NCBI GenBank assembly: GCA_022819985.1
Contig: JAJEGH010000012.1
Coordinates: forward strand, 40,207-104,206
Length of the DNA stretch: 64,000 nucleotides
Source: Alphaproteobacteria bacterium
GTDB lineage: Bacteria; Pseudomonadota; Alphaproteobacteria; Bin65
Direction of reading: 5' to 3'
Positions 51,234 through 63,866 of this stretch are shown one piece after another. Positions within the stretch are counted from its first letter, which is position 1, and each line of letters starts with the position of its first letter. The notes under the pieces are model-generated. The model was not told the origin of the DNA and searched no databases. It saw only the letters and a list, made by a program, of their open reading frames with translations. The position numbers and the translations under genes were made by a program.

Positions 51234-51776
51234 ATGGTCCGCCGTGTCAAGCGGCCGGTCTACGTCGCGTGCGAGGGCAGGAGCGAAACGGGATATATTC
51301 GGTGGCTCAACCGATTGGCGGACGCTCAGGGCGTTCCGGTCGCCCTTACCGCGCACGATATGAAAGGCGGTTCCCCCGCAGACATTGCAGACAGGGCCGC
51401 ACGGTTCTTGCGAGGCAGCATCGGCGGGCCGAGGATCTATCGCGGAAAGTATCTTTTTCTGGACAGAGACCTTACCGTCAATTCCCGGCGAGATCTGGAT
51501 CGGGCGGTACAGATCGCGAAGAAACATTCATTCCGCATCGTCTGGCAGCACATCTGCCACGAATGCTTCCTGCTGAAGCACTTTGCCCGGACGGAGCGGC
51601 TCGGCCCCTCGACTGCGGACGATTGCTACCGCGCACTACTTGGGGTCTGGCCCGGCTACCGCAAGGGGCTGGACGCCACGGAATACGAACGGCGGCTATT
51701 GCTCGACCATCTGGCACGCGCCCGCGGCAACCTGCCGGAGCTTGACGCTTTCCTGAACGATATCGGCTGGAACTGA
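51234..51776 (+). CDS. RloB-like protein, putative nuclease of the defence pair
   Basis: 180 residues. The motif VYVACEGRSETGYIRWLNRLA carries the conserved Glu residues 14 and 18 of the RloB/TOPRIM-like fold, LFLDRDLTVNSRRDLDRA the Asp pair (77 and 79), and IVWQHICHECFLLKHF stands for the usual SNPCFELWLLLHF block. The terminal LLLDHLARARGNLPELDAFLNDIGW is helical. It follows the RloA-like ATPase at 4 bases and is GC-rich like the chromosome. The catalytic residues of TOPRIM enzymes (Glu, DxD) are present, so it is probably an active metal-dependent nuclease released or activated when infection is sensed. Confidence 0.82.
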   Translation: MVRRVKRPVYVACEGRSETGYIRWLNRLADAQGVPVALTAHDMKGGSPADIADRAARFLRGSIGGPRIYRGKYLFLDRDLTVNSRRDLDRAVQIAKKHSFRIVWQHICHECFLLKHFARTERLGPSTADDCYRALLGVWPGYRKGLDATEYERRLLLDHLARARGNLPELDAFLNDIGWN

Positions 51777-51790
51777 GCGTCCGCCGCCGA

Positions 51791-53074
51791 CTACACCCCG
51801 ATCAGCAGCCGTTCGGGATCTTCCAGGCCTTCCTTGACCTTGACCAGGAAGGTCACGGCTTCGCGGCCGTCGACGATGCGGTGGTCGTAGCTGAGCGCGA
51901 GATACATCATCGGGCGGATGACGACCTGGCCGTCGCGGGCGACCGGACGCTGCTCGATCCGGTGCATGCCGAGGATGCCGGATTGCGGCGGGTTGAGGAT
52001 CGGTGTCGACAGCATCGAGCCGTAGACCCCGCCGTTCGAGATCGTGAAGGTGCCGCCGGTCAACTCGGCCATCGAGAGGGCGCCGTCACGCGCCCTGACG
52101 CCGAGCTCGGCGATGCTGCGCTCGATTTCGGCGAAGGACAGGCCGTCGGCATCGCGCAGGACCGGCACGACCAGGCCCTGTTCGGTGCCGACCGCCACGC
52201 CGATGTCGTAATGGTTCTTGTAGACGATGTCGTCGCCGTCGATCTCGGCGTTGACCGCCGGGATTTCCTTTAGCGCCTCGATGCACGCCCTGACGAAGAA
52301 GGACATGAAGCCGAGGCGCACGCCGTGCCGCTTCTCGAAACCGTCGCGATAGCGCTTGCGCAGGTCGAGGATGGCGCTCATGTCGGCGTCGTTGAAGGTC
52401 GTCAGCATCGCCGCGCTGTTCTGGGCCTCCTTCAGCCGCTCGGCGATGCGCCGGCGCAGGCGGGACATGCGCACCCGCACCTCGCGGTCGCCGTCCGCGC
52501 GCGGTTCGGGGGCCGGCGCGGGTTTCGGGGCGGGTTTCGGCGCGGGCGCCCGGGGTGCCGGCGCAGGTACGGGTTCCGGCGTGGGCTCGGGCTGCGGCGC
52601 GGCGGCTTTCTCTTCCGCAGCCGCCTGCGCCGCCAGGTGCGCCTCGATATCGGCTTTGAGCAGACGGCCGTCCTTGCCCGTGCCCTCAATGGCGGCCGGA
52701 TCGAGATCGTGCTCGGCGACCAGCTTGCGCACCGCCGGGCTGAGCGGCGGGGCTACAGGTTCAGGGGCAGGTTCCGGTTCAGGTTCGGGTTCAGGTTCGG
52801 GTTCGGGCCGGGCCGGGGCTGCCGCGACCGCGGCGCCGGTCTCGTCGATCCGGCCGAGCACCGCGCCGACTTCGACTTCGGCGCCCTCGCCGGCGACGAT
52901 TTCCGCCAGCACGCCGGCCGCCGGCGCATTGACCTCCAGCGTCACCTTGTCGGTTTCCAGTTCGACCAGCGGCTCGTCGGCGTCGACGGCCTCGCCCACC
53001 GCCTTGAACCATTTGGCGACTTCGGCCTCCGTCACCGATTCGCCGAGCGCAGGCACCTTGATGTCAACGGTCAT
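51791..53074 (-). CDS. sucB: Dihydrolipoyl succinyltransferase, E2 of 2-oxoglutarate dehydrogenase
   Basis: 427 residues from the ATG at 53074 ([27 protein letters not shown]). The lipoyl domain has the lipoylated Lys in [12 protein letters not shown]. An Ala/Pro/Glu-rich linker of about 70 residues follows, encoded by short hexanucleotide repeats (about 52760-52810), then the E3-binding domain ([37 protein letters not shown]), a second Pro/Ala linker, and the catalytic domain ending [35 protein letters not shown] with the HxxxDG active site. It is the last gene of the TCA operon; the usual lpdA does not follow. Confidence 0.95.
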   Translation of the reverse strand: MTVDIKVPALGESVTEAEVAKWFKAVGEAVDADEPLVELETDKVTLEVNAPAAGVLAEIVAGEGAEVEVGAVLGRIDETGAAVAAAPARPEPEPEPEPEPEPAPEPVAPPLSPAVRKLVAEHDLDPAAIEGTGKDGRLLKADIEAHLAAQAAAEEKAAAPQPEPTPEPVPAPAPRAPAPKPAPKPAPAPEPRADGDREVRVRMSRLRRRIAERLKEAQNSAAMLTTFNDADMSAILDLRKRYRDGFEKRHGVRLGFMSFFVRACIEALKEIPAVNAEIDGDDIVYKNHYDIGVAVGTEQGLVVPVLRDADGLSFAEIERSIAELGVRARDGALSMAELTGGTFTISNGGVYGSMLSTPILNPPQSGILGMHRIEQRPVARDGQVVIRPMMYLALSYDHRIVDGREAVTFLVKVKEGLEDPERLLIGV

Positions 53075-53114
53075 GGGGAAAGTCCCGTTCGCAGAATTCG
53101 GTTCGTTCGCCGGT

Positions 53115-56030
<2,916 letters not shown>

Positions 56031-56165
56031 GGGTCCGGCTTGCCTGCTGTTGCGGTCGCTGCCGCCCGGCACCGCGCCGGGCGCCCCTAGACACTAGGTA
56101 TCCCGGCCCCTTTTGTCACCGGGAAGCGCTATCACCGTTGCGCGACGGAACGCGAAATGCCGCGC

Positions 56166-57041
56166 TCAGCCGCCCATCGCGGCGAGCATGGTGTCGCCGA
56201 TCGCGGCCGGCGAATCGGCGACGTGGAAGCCGGCGCTCTTCATCGCCTCGATCTTGTCGCCCGCCGTGCCCTTGCCGCCGGCGATGATGGCCCCGGCATG
56301 GCCCATGCGCCGGCCGGGCGGCGCGGTCAGGCCGGCGATGAAGCCGGCGATCGGTTTGGACGTACCCGAGGCTTTGTAGAACTCGGCCGCCTCTTCCTCG
56401 GCCGTGCCGCCGATCTCGCCGATCATGACGATGCCTTCGGTCTCGTCGTCGGCCAGGAACATCTCCAGGCAGTCGATGAAGTTCGTGCCGTTGACCGGGT
56501 CGCCGCCGATGCCGATGCAGGTCGATTGCCCCAGGCCGGTCGCGGTGGTCTGGGCGACCGCCTCGTAGGTCAGCGTGCCGGAGCGCGAAACCACGCCGAT
56601 CCGGCCGCGCTTGTGGATATGACCCGGCATGATGCCGATCTTGCAGGCGTCCGGCGTGATGACGCCGGGGCAGTTCGGCCCGATCAGCCGGGTCCCGGAA
56701 TTCTGCAGCGCGCGCTTGACCCGCACCATGTCGAGCACCGGGATGCCCTCGGTGATGCACACGACCAGCGCGACGCCGGCGTCGATGGCCTCGAGGATCG
56801 CGTCGGCCGCAAACGGCGGCGGCACATAGATCGCGCTGGCGTTCGCCCCGGTCTGCGCCACCGCCTCGCCGACCGTATCGAAGACCGGCAGGTCGAGATG
56901 GGTGGCGCCGCCCTTGCCTGGCGTGACGCCGCCGACCATCCGCGTGCCGTAGGCGATCGCCTGTTCGGAATGGAAGGTGCCCTGGCTGCCGGTAAAGCCC
57001 TGGCAGATCACCCTGGTGTTTTCGTCGACCAGTACCGCCAT
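56166..57041 (-). CDS. sucD: Succinate-CoA ligase alpha subunit
   Basis: 291 residues. [45 protein letters not shown], CoA-binding [21 protein letters not shown], and the phosphorylated His in [20 protein letters not shown]. It starts 2 bases downstream of the sucC stop, so the two subunits are coupled. Together they make succinate and ATP or GTP from succinyl-CoA. Confidence 0.96.
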   Translation of the reverse strand: MAVLVDENTRVICQGFTGSQGTFHSEQAIAYGTRMVGGVTPGKGGATHLDLPVFDTVGEAVAQTGANASAIYVPPPFAADAILEAIDAGVALVVCITEGIPVLDMVRVKRALQNSGTRLIGPNCPGVITPDACKIGIMPGHIHKRGRIGVVSRSGTLTYEAVAQTTATGLGQSTCIGIGGDPVNGTNFIDCLEMFLADDETEGIVMIGEIGGTAEEEAAEFYKASGTSKPIAGFIAGLTAPPGRRMGHAGAIIAGGKGTAGDKIEAMKSAGFHVADSPAAIGDTMLAAMGG

Positions 57042-57043
57042 GG

Positions 57044-58240
57044 CTACGCCGCCTCCTTCACGGCTGTCACGACCTTCTCCGCCGCGTCGGCCAGGTCGTC
57101 GGCCGAGGTGATCGGCAGGCCGGAGTCGGCGAGGATCTTCTTGCCCAGGTCGACATTGGTGCCGGCGAGGCGCACGACCAGCGGAACGTGCAGGCTGACC
57201 TCCCGGGCCGCGGCGACCACGCCCTCGGCGATCACGTCGCAGCGCATGATGCCGCCGAAAATGTTGACCAGGATGCCTTCGACATTGGGATCGCTGAGGA
57301 TGATCTTGAACGCGGTGGTGACCCGCTCGCGCGTCGCGCCGCCGCCGACATCGAGGAAATTGGCCGGCTCGCCGCCATAGAGCTTGATGATGTCCATGGT
57401 GCCCATGGCGAGGCCGGCGCCGTTCACCATGCAGCCGATGGTGCCGTCCAGCTTGACATAGTTGAGGTCGTGCCGGGCGGCTTCCAGCTCCGCCGGATCC
57501 TCCTCGTCCTCGTCGCGCAGCTCGGCGATGTCCGGATGGCGGTAGAGCGCGTTGTCGTCGAAATTCATCTTGGCGTCGAGGGCGAGCACTTCGCCGCCGC
57601 CGGTCACGACCAGCGGGTTGATCTCGACCAAGCTGGCGTCGAGTTCGGTAAAGGCCCGGTACATCGCCGTGAGGAACCGGGTCGCCGATTTCACCTGGCC
57701 GCCCTCGAGGCCGAGGCCGAAGGCGACGGTCCGGCAATGATGGGCCTGGATGCCGGTCGCCGGGTCGATGGCGACGCGGATGATCTTCTCCGGCGTCTCC
57801 TCGGCGACCTGCTCGATATCCATGCCGCCTTCGGTCGAGGCCATGACGGTGACCCGGCTCGTGGCCCGGTCGAGCAGGACCGAGAGATACAGCTCCCGGG
57901 CGATGTCGCAGCCGTCCTCGATGTAGAGGCGCTTGACCTCCTTGCCCTCCGCGCCGGTCTGCTCGGTGACCAGCACCTGTCCCAGCATGGCGTCGGCGTT
58001 GGCGCGGACCTCGTCGACCGACTTCACGACCCGCACGCCGCCCTTGCCGTCGGGATCGTTCCGGAAGCGCCCCGCGCCGCGGCCGCCGGCATGGATCTGG
58101 GACTTCACGACCCAGATCGGGCCGCCGGTCTTTTCGGCCTGCTGGACCGCCTCGTCCGGCGTCCAGGCGACGCCGCCGTCCGGCACCGCGATGCCGTAGC
58201 GGCGCATCAGCTCCTTGGCCTGGTACTCGTGAATGTTCAT
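57044..58240 (-). CDS. sucC: Succinate-CoA ligase beta subunit
   Basis: 398 residues, ATP-grasp family. [51 protein letters not shown] (nucleotide-binding), [64 protein letters not shown] and [12 protein letters not shown] are all family blocks. It lies between mdh and sucD, the common alphaproteobacterial order. Confidence 0.96.
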   Translation of the reverse strand: MNIHEYQAKELMRRYGIAVPDGGVAWTPDEAVQQAEKTGGPIWVVKSQIHAGGRGAGRFRNDPDGKGGVRVVKSVDEVRANADAMLGQVLVTEQTGAEGKEVKRLYIEDGCDIARELYLSVLLDRATSRVTVMASTEGGMDIEQVAEETPEKIIRVAIDPATGIQAHHCRTVAFGLGLEGGQVKSATRFLTAMYRAFTELDASLVEINPLVVTGGGEVLALDAKMNFDDNALYRHPDIAELRDEDEEDPAELEAARHDLNYVKLDGTIGCMVNGAGLAMGTMDIIKLYGGEPANFLDVGGGATRERVTTAFKIILSDPNVEGILVNIFGGIMRCDVIAEGVVAAAREVSLHVPLVVRLAGTNVDLGKKILADSGLPITSADDLADAAEKVVTAVKEAA

Positions 58241-58294
58241 GCTGGCTCCCCTGCAGGGAAAAGAGGGCGGTTTCGAACCGGGACGGGTGCGCCG

Positions 58295-59353
<1,059 letters not shown>

Positions 59354-59430
59354 TTAGCGCGACGGGCCGGGCAAGGCAACCGCGCACAATGCGCCTGGCG
59401 GCACTTGCCGGCGCGGCCGCGCAACCGCCC

Positions 59431-59877
59431 CTACGGCGTCATCTCGTACAGGTTCCAGGCGGTCTTGGCGGCGACCCGGTCGTAGAGGGTGCGGGCGCGG
59501 TAGTTGTCGTCGCCGGTGATCCAGCGGATGCGGCTCCAGCCGCGCTCGGCGGCGATTTCGTTCAGGCGCGCCAGCAGCGCCTCGCCGACCTTCGCGCCGC
59601 GCGCCGCCGGGTCGACGAACAGGTCGTCCAGGAAGCCGATCTCGATGCCGCGCAGCGGGCTCGGCATGGCGCGGTAATGGGCGAGGCCGACCAGCGCGCC
59701 GCCCCGCTCCGCGACCAGCGCCTCGACGACATGGCCCGGATCGTGGATCCAGCCCCACACCGTCTCGAGCGACTCGGCGGTCATGGGCACCTTGTAGAAG
59801 TCGCCATAGCCCCGGAACAGCGGCTCCCACCCCGCCCGGTCCCCCGGCGCCGCAGGACGGATGATGAGGTCGGTCAT
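59431..59877 (-). CDS. GNAT-family N-acetyltransferase
   Basis: 148 residues. [87 protein letters not shown] has the GNAT motif A ([18 protein letters not shown], the RxxGxG/A acetyl-CoA loop reads RGAKVG) and motif B. Acceptor substrate unknown. Single gene between the TCA operon and the class II aldolase gene, all on the minus strand. Confidence 0.85.
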   Translation of the reverse strand: MTDLIIRPAAPGDRAGWEPLFRGYGDFYKVPMTAESLETVWGWIHDPGHVVEALVAERGGALVGLAHYRAMPSPLRGIEIGFLDDLFVDPAARGAKVGEALLARLNEIAAERGWSRIRWITGDDNYRARTLYDRVAAKTAWNLYEMTP

Positions 59878-59923
59878 GGGGCGACTCCGTTCAGTTCCAA
59901 CATCTGCCTCGCCCGGCCCGCCC

Positions 59924-60715
59924 TCACGTCCGGTACGCCGGGTCCTTGCGCTCCATCAGGCGCATCAGCGCGGGCCATTCCAGCGTTTCGTCTCCCTCGG
60001 CGCCGTTGCCGGCCGCGCCGGTCTGCCACTGGGCGGCCGTGTGTTCCTGCACCGCCCGGGCCGGCAGGCTGAGGGTGCCGCCCGCCATGGCGTCGAGCTG
60101 AATCTTGCAGGCCATCTCCAGATAATAGATGCGCCGGAAGGCCTGGCTGATGTTCGCGCCGCAGGCGAGCAGGCCGTGGTTGCGCAGGATCATGACGCTG
60201 CATTCGCCCAGGTCGGCGATCAGGCGTTCCTGCTCGTCCGCGTCGAGCGCGATGCCCTCGTAATCGTGATAGGCGATGCGGTCGAGGAACTGGAAACCGT
60301 TCTGCTCCATCGGGATCAGCCCTTCCTCGAGGCAGGAGACCGCGATGCCGGCGCGGGTGTGGGTGTGGATCACCGCGTGGAGGTCCGGCCGCGCCCGGTG
60401 GATACAGGCATGGATGACGTAGCCCGCCGGGTTGATCCGCGCGCCGGGATCGTCGACCGGCGTGCCGTCCAGGTCGACCTTGACCAGGCCCGAGGCCGTG
60501 ATCTCCGAATAGTGCGGGCCGAACGGGTTGATCAGGAAGTGATGTTCCGGTCCCGGCACCCGCGCCGTGATGTGGTTGTAGATCAGGTCGGTCATGCCGA
60601 AATGGTCGATCAGCCGGTAGCAGGCCGCGAGCTGGACCCGCATGTCCCATTCCCCGGCGGACATGCCGTCGGGGCGATGATCCGACCGGCCGGCCGGCAG
60701 CGTGGCGATGTTCAT
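59924..60715 (-). CDS. Class II aldolase/adducin-family protein
   Basis: 263 residues. The metal-binding His residues are in DLHAVIHTHTRAGIAVSCLEEG (HTH) and RNHGLLACGANISQAFRRIYYLEMACKIQL (late His), and the substrate loop in DLIYNHITARVPG, GPHYSEITASGLVKVDLDG. Relatives split fuculose-phosphate-like sugars, but many adducin-family proteins in alphaproteobacteria have other or unknown substrates. The start MNIATLPAGRSDHRPDGMSAGEWDMRVQLAAC is 43 codons inside the longest frame and chosen because the upstream part is unlike the family. Confidence 0.85.
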   Translation of the reverse strand: MNIATLPAGRSDHRPDGMSAGEWDMRVQLAACYRLIDHFGMTDLIYNHITARVPGPEHHFLINPFGPHYSEITASGLVKVDLDGTPVDDPGARINPAGYVIHACIHRARPDLHAVIHTHTRAGIAVSCLEEGLIPMEQNGFQFLDRIAYHDYEGIALDADEQERLIADLGECSVMILRNHGLLACGANISQAFRRIYYLEMACKIQLDAMAGGTLSLPARAVQEHTAAQWQTGAAGNGAEGDETLEWPALMRLMERKDPAYRT

Positions 60716-60876
60716 GGCGGTTTCCTTCCCCAATCGGGCGCGGCAAACGGGTGGGACGAGCATGCCGCCACTCCGGCCCGGCTGACAAGCCTGTGTGGCG
60801 CTGGTGCTCGACCCACCGCGGCAAGTTCGCCCGTTCGGGCGCACCGCCCGGCAGCGCGAGCGGCAAAGGGCGTCGT

Positions 60877-61233
60877 TCAGGCCGTCTCGGATGCGGCGAC
60901 GCGCAGCCTCCCGCCGCCGCCGGCGCGCGGCTGACGGATGACGATGTCGATGTCGCGGCCGAGCGCGGTGAGCAGGCGCAGCAACCGCTCCAGCGAATAC
61001 TCCCGGAAGTCGCCCCGGAGCAGCCGGGAGACGTCGGGCTGGGAGAGACCGAGCAGCCGCGCGGCCTCGGCCTGGGTGATGCCGCGCTGCCGGACGATGG
61101 TGTCGATCCGGGTGACGAGTTCGGCCTTCACGATATGCGCATCGGCGTCGGCGAGGCCGAGGTCGGCAAAGACGTTGCCGCTGCCGGTTTCCACGGCGGT
61201 CTCGGATACGGTCATGGGTCGGGCCTCATCCAT
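60877..61233 (-). CDS. XRE-family antitoxin (HigA2-like), probably orphaned
   Basis: 118 residues. The helix-turn-helix ITQAEAARLLGLSQPDVSRLLRGDFREYSLERLLRLLTALGRDIDIVI is the HigA2/NadS-type antitoxin domain. The first 40 residues are a poorly conserved extension. The ATG at 61233 overlaps the stop of a broken toxin remnant (HigB-like), as in intact operons of the type. So the antitoxin is complete but its toxin is gutted. It may remain as a DNA-binding regulator, or be free to degrade. Confidence 0.85.
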   Translation of the reverse strand: MDEARPMTVSETAVETGSGNVFADLGLADADAHIVKAELVTRIDTIVRQRGITQAEAARLLGLSQPDVSRLLRGDFREYSLERLLRLLTALGRDIDIVIRQPRAGGGGRLRVAASETA

Positions 61234-61407
61234 GGGTGTTGCGGTGGTGCGCCTCGGCGAGCGCGAGCCGGCGGCGGTCTATGTCCTGCCCGCCTGGGCC
61301 TGGTAGATGGCGAAGCCCATCCGGCGGGGCACAGGCTCCGGGAACCGCTTCAGGTCGTCGTTGCTGGATCCTGTCCACAGGACCGGCTTGAGCATCTCAT
61401 CGTTCAT
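61226..61407 (-). pseudogene. Gutted HigB/Gp49-like toxin, internal deletion
   Basis: Too short for normal ORF calls. The first 42 codons (MNDEMLKPVLWTGSSNDDLK, then RFPEPVPRRMGFAIYQAQAGRT) match the N-terminal half of Gp49-like HigB toxins, then a stop at 61279-61281. In another frame directly after, 61279-61226 reads DRRRLALAEAHHRNTHG and stop, the typical C-terminal helix of such toxins, its stop overlapping the antitoxin start. The middle, roughly 40-50 residues of the RelE-like fold that holds the active site, is missing. So one internal deletion with frameshift has disabled the toxin while the operon layout survives. Confidence 0.8.
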
Positions 61408-61568
61408 CGGGATTTATAGGGGTTCCGCCATGAGAACGCAATCCGGGCGCGCAAGCCCGGCGGGGCGGTATCGCCCGCCATGCGCCGCACCGGGTTTGCG
61501 CGGCGCCGGCGCTGCGGTAGGACAGCGGCGCACCCCCTCACGCCGACCCGGCACAATTCGGAGCCGCC

Positions 61569-62195
61569 ATGTTCTACCGGCCCGGCCACGAGCATCACGG
61601 CCTGCCCCGCAACCCGTTCAACGCGCTGGTCGTGCCGCGGCCGATCGGCTGGATCTCCAGCCTGGCGCCGGACGGCACGGCCAATCTCGCGCCCTATTCC
61701 TTCTTCAACGCGGTGAGCTACTCCCCGCCGCAGGTCATGTTCTCCGCCGGCCCGCGGCCGCACCGCAGGGGCGAGCCCCACGCGCCCAAGGATTCCCGGA
61801 CCAACCCCGAAGCGACCGGCGAGTTCGTCTGCAACATGGCGACCTGGGACCTGCGCGACGCGATGAACCTCACCTCCGAGCATGTGCCGCCCGGCGTCGA
61901 CGAGTTCGACCATGCCGGCCTGACCAAGGCGCCGGCGGAGACCGTCGCGCCGCCGCGGGTCGCCGAATCGCCGGTCCATCTCGAATGCCGCTATCTCCGC
62001 AGCGTGCGCCTCAAGGCGTGGGAGGGCTACGGGCCCAACGTGGTGATTTTCGGCGAGGTGACCGGCATCCATATCGACGATGCGGTGCTGACCGGCGGCT
62101 TCGTCGACATGGAAAAGGTCCGCCCGATCGGCCGCCTCGGCTATCTCGACTATGTCACCGTGGCCGACGTCTGGACCATGCCCCGGCCGGATTGA
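61569..62195 (+). CDS. Flavin reductase-family (DIM6/NTAB) protein
   Basis: 208 residues. FNALVVPRPIGWISSLAPDGTANLAPYSFFNAVSYSPPQVMFSAG is the FMN-binding opening of the split-barrel flavin reductase-like family, NPEATGEFVCNMATWDLRDAMNLTSEHVPPGVDEF and VRLKAWEGYGPNVVIFGEVTGIHIDD continue the fold. This subgroup is often encoded with ring-cleavage or amine-oxidising genes; substrate not known. The convergent FAD oxidoreductase gene lies 20 bases away. Confidence 0.88.
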   Translation: MFYRPGHEHHGLPRNPFNALVVPRPIGWISSLAPDGTANLAPYSFFNAVSYSPPQVMFSAGPRPHRRGEPHAPKDSRTNPEATGEFVCNMATWDLRDAMNLTSEHVPPGVDEFDHAGLTKAPAETVAPPRVAESPVHLECRYLRSVRLKAWEGYGPNVVIFGEVTGIHIDDAVLTGGFVDMEKVRPIGRLGYLDYVTVADVWTMPRPD

Positions 62196-62215
62196 TCGGG
62201 CCGCCGCAAGTCCGG

Positions 62216-63319
62216 TTATTTGATCGCGAAGGCCTGCGGATCGAGCGGGTCCAGCCGGGCCGGATCGAACGGCCGCAGATCGACGGTCGCGGCGGCGCCG
62301 TCCGCGATCAACTCCGCCACCGCCTCGCCGGTCGAGGGGCCGTTGAGCATGCCCCACACGCTGTGGCCCGTGGCCACATAGGCGCCGGCGACGCCCGGCA
62401 CCGGGCCGATCAGCGGCAGTCCGTCCGCCGTCACCGGCCGGAAGCAGGCCTGTTCCGCCAGCACCCTCGACGCCGCAAGGCCGGGCGAGACGCAGGCGGT
62501 CAGGCGGTGCAATTGCGCAACGGCGGCGGGTTCGGCCGCCACATCGGCCGGATCGAGGGGCAGCCCCTGCTCGCCGGACGAGCCGCAGACATAGGTGGTG
62601 CCGTCCGGCCGCGGGTAGAATTCGGGATGCGCCTCTTCTTCGCCCGCAGTTTCGACGTCGGCGAACAGGGCTTCCGGCGACGGCTCGTAGTCGAAGATCA
62701 GGCTGTGCGCCTTGATGCCGAATACGGGCGGCAGCGGCAGCCAGCGGCAGGCCAGCAGCGACCATGGCCCCATCGCGACGACGACGGCGTCGGCGGCGAT
62801 TTCCGCATAGTCCACGATCGCGCCGGTCGCCCGTTTGCCGTCCGGCGTCAGGGCGAGGTCCTGCACGCAGCCCTCGACCAGCTGTGCGCCGCGGTCGGTT
62901 GCACCCGCCATCATCGCGGCAGTGAAGGCCGCGGGATGGACCTGCGCCGTCGTGTCCGGGGTGCTGAGCCGGCCGTGGACCGCGCTGCCGGCGCCGAGCC
63001 AGTCCGGCGGCGGCAGGCGTCCGAAGCGGCTCAGGTCCCGGCCACCGCCGGCGACGACGCCCAGCGCTTCGACCCGGCGGTAGCCCCAGTCGCCGGGAAG
63101 CTGCGCCGCAAGCCCGGCGTGCAGGTCGAAGCCGCGGCGGGCGAGCGCTGCCACCGGCGTGCCGTCGCACCAGTCGCGCGCCAGGAAGCCGCCGGACTTG
63201 CCGGAGGCGGCATTGGCGGCGCCGTTGCATTCGATCACGACCGCCTCGATGCCGCGCAGGCTGAGGAAATACGCAATCGACGCGCCGATCACGCCGCCGC
63301 CGCAGATCAGCACCTTCAT
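62216..63319 (-). CDS. FAD-dependent oxidoreductase (DAO/amino acid oxidase family)
   Basis: 367 residues from the ATG at 63319 (MKVLICGGGVIGASIAYFLSLRG, the FAD-binding GxGxxG at the start). VIECNGAANAASGKSGGFLARDWCDG follows. The C-terminal FAD site is PVTADGLPLIGPVPGVAGAYVATGHSVWGMLNGPSTGEAVAELI. The family (glycine oxidase, D-amino acid dehydrogenase, sarcosine oxidase-like) oxidises amines; the specific substrate is not clear. Eukaryotic relatives of unknown role also belong to this branch. Confidence 0.88.
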   Translation of the reverse strand: MKVLICGGGVIGASIAYFLSLRGIEAVVIECNGAANAASGKSGGFLARDWCDGTPVAALARRGFDLHAGLAAQLPGDWGYRRVEALGVVAGGGRDLSRFGRLPPPDWLGAGSAVHGRLSTPDTTAQVHPAAFTAAMMAGATDRGAQLVEGCVQDLALTPDGKRATGAIVDYAEIAADAVVVAMGPWSLLACRWLPLPPVFGIKAHSLIFDYEPSPEALFADVETAGEEEAHPEFYPRPDGTTYVCGSSGEQGLPLDPADVAAEPAAVAQLHRLTACVSPGLAASRVLAEQACFRPVTADGLPLIGPVPGVAGAYVATGHSVWGMLNGPSTGEAVAELIADGAAATVDLRPFDPARLDPLDPQAFAIK

Positions 63320-63359
63320 ACCGCCCGCCTTCGCCCGGTTTCCGCGCTCATTCCCCCGC

Positions 63360-63476
63360 TCACTCCGCATCCTGGCGCGCTTCGAGATAGTCCTTCGACT
63401 GCATCTCCATCAGGCGCGAGACGGTGCGCTGGAATTCCATCGCGATGTGGGTGCCGCGGTCGCGGTCGGGCCGCCG
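63360..63476 (-). pseudogene. Possible 3' fragment of a lost gene behind higA
   Basis: Directly after the higA stop, in the same frame, 38 more codons are open and end at 63360: (PRRPDRDRGTH)IAMEFQRTVSRLMEMQSKD then YLEARQDAE. The composition is that of a real protein C-terminal helix, and the nearest Met would give only 26 residues. It could be the tail of a gene truncated when the higA module inserted. I do not recognise the family. Confidence 0.3.
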
Positions 63477-63479
63477 CGG

Positions 63480-63767
63480 TCACGCGGCAGCGAACCTGCG
63501 GATCGCAACGTCCTTCCGATTCTGCTGCGCGTGCCACAGATCGTATTGCATCTGCTGCGTCAGCCAGCTCTCGGGGCTGCCGCCGAAGGCCTCGGACAGC
63601 CGGATTGCCATTTCGGGCGAGATGCCGAGGCGGCCGTTGAGCAGCATCGACAGCGTATTGCGCGATATCGAAAGCCCCTTGGCGGCCTCGGTCACCGTCA
63701 GTCCGAGAGGATCGAGGCACTGACGCCGGATAAACGGGCCGGGATGGGGCGGGTCGTGCATGAGCAT
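63480..63767 (-). CDS. higA: HigA-family antitoxin without visible toxin
   Basis: 95 residues. [74 protein letters not shown] is the complete HigA helix-turn-helix and its C-terminal helices. AGGAGG 7 bases before the ATG at 63767 decides that start over the Met two codons later. HigB would normally lie just upstream; the 230 bases from here to the window end show no HigB-like reading frame. So either the toxin has been lost or it lies beyond the window in an unusual layout. Confidence 0.88.
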   Translation of the reverse strand: MLMHDPPHPGPFIRRQCLDPLGLTVTEAAKGLSISRNTLSMLLNGRLGISPEMAIRLSEAFGGSPESWLTQQMQYDLWHAQQNRKDVAIRRFAAA

Positions 63768-63837
63768 GAGGGAGCCTCCTTGGTGGATTCCCCTGCGAAA
63801 AGCCGCAATCGAGGCTCGACAACGCGGCAATGCGCGT

Positions 63838-63866
63838 ATCCCCCCTCCCCTTGGGGGAGGGGGGAG
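63838..63866. repeat. GC-rich inverted repeat (C5TC4-TT-G5AG6)
   Basis: Near-perfect inverted repeat of C and G tracts around TT with an interrupting T/A pair, in the gap upstream of higA. Similar CCTCCCC/GGGGAGG words are common intergenic sequences in alphaproteobacteria. No transcription signal is implied. Confidence 0.5.

Noticed and set aside
61307..63640. Very long plus-strand open frame (about 777 codons)
   Set aside because: It runs antisense to the FAD oxidoreductase and across the flavin reductase and toxin remnant; composition is the Arg/Gly/Ala-rich type of shadow frames in high-GC DNA. The same holds for other long frames opposite glnD, maeB, sucA, sucC and the Mo subunit.
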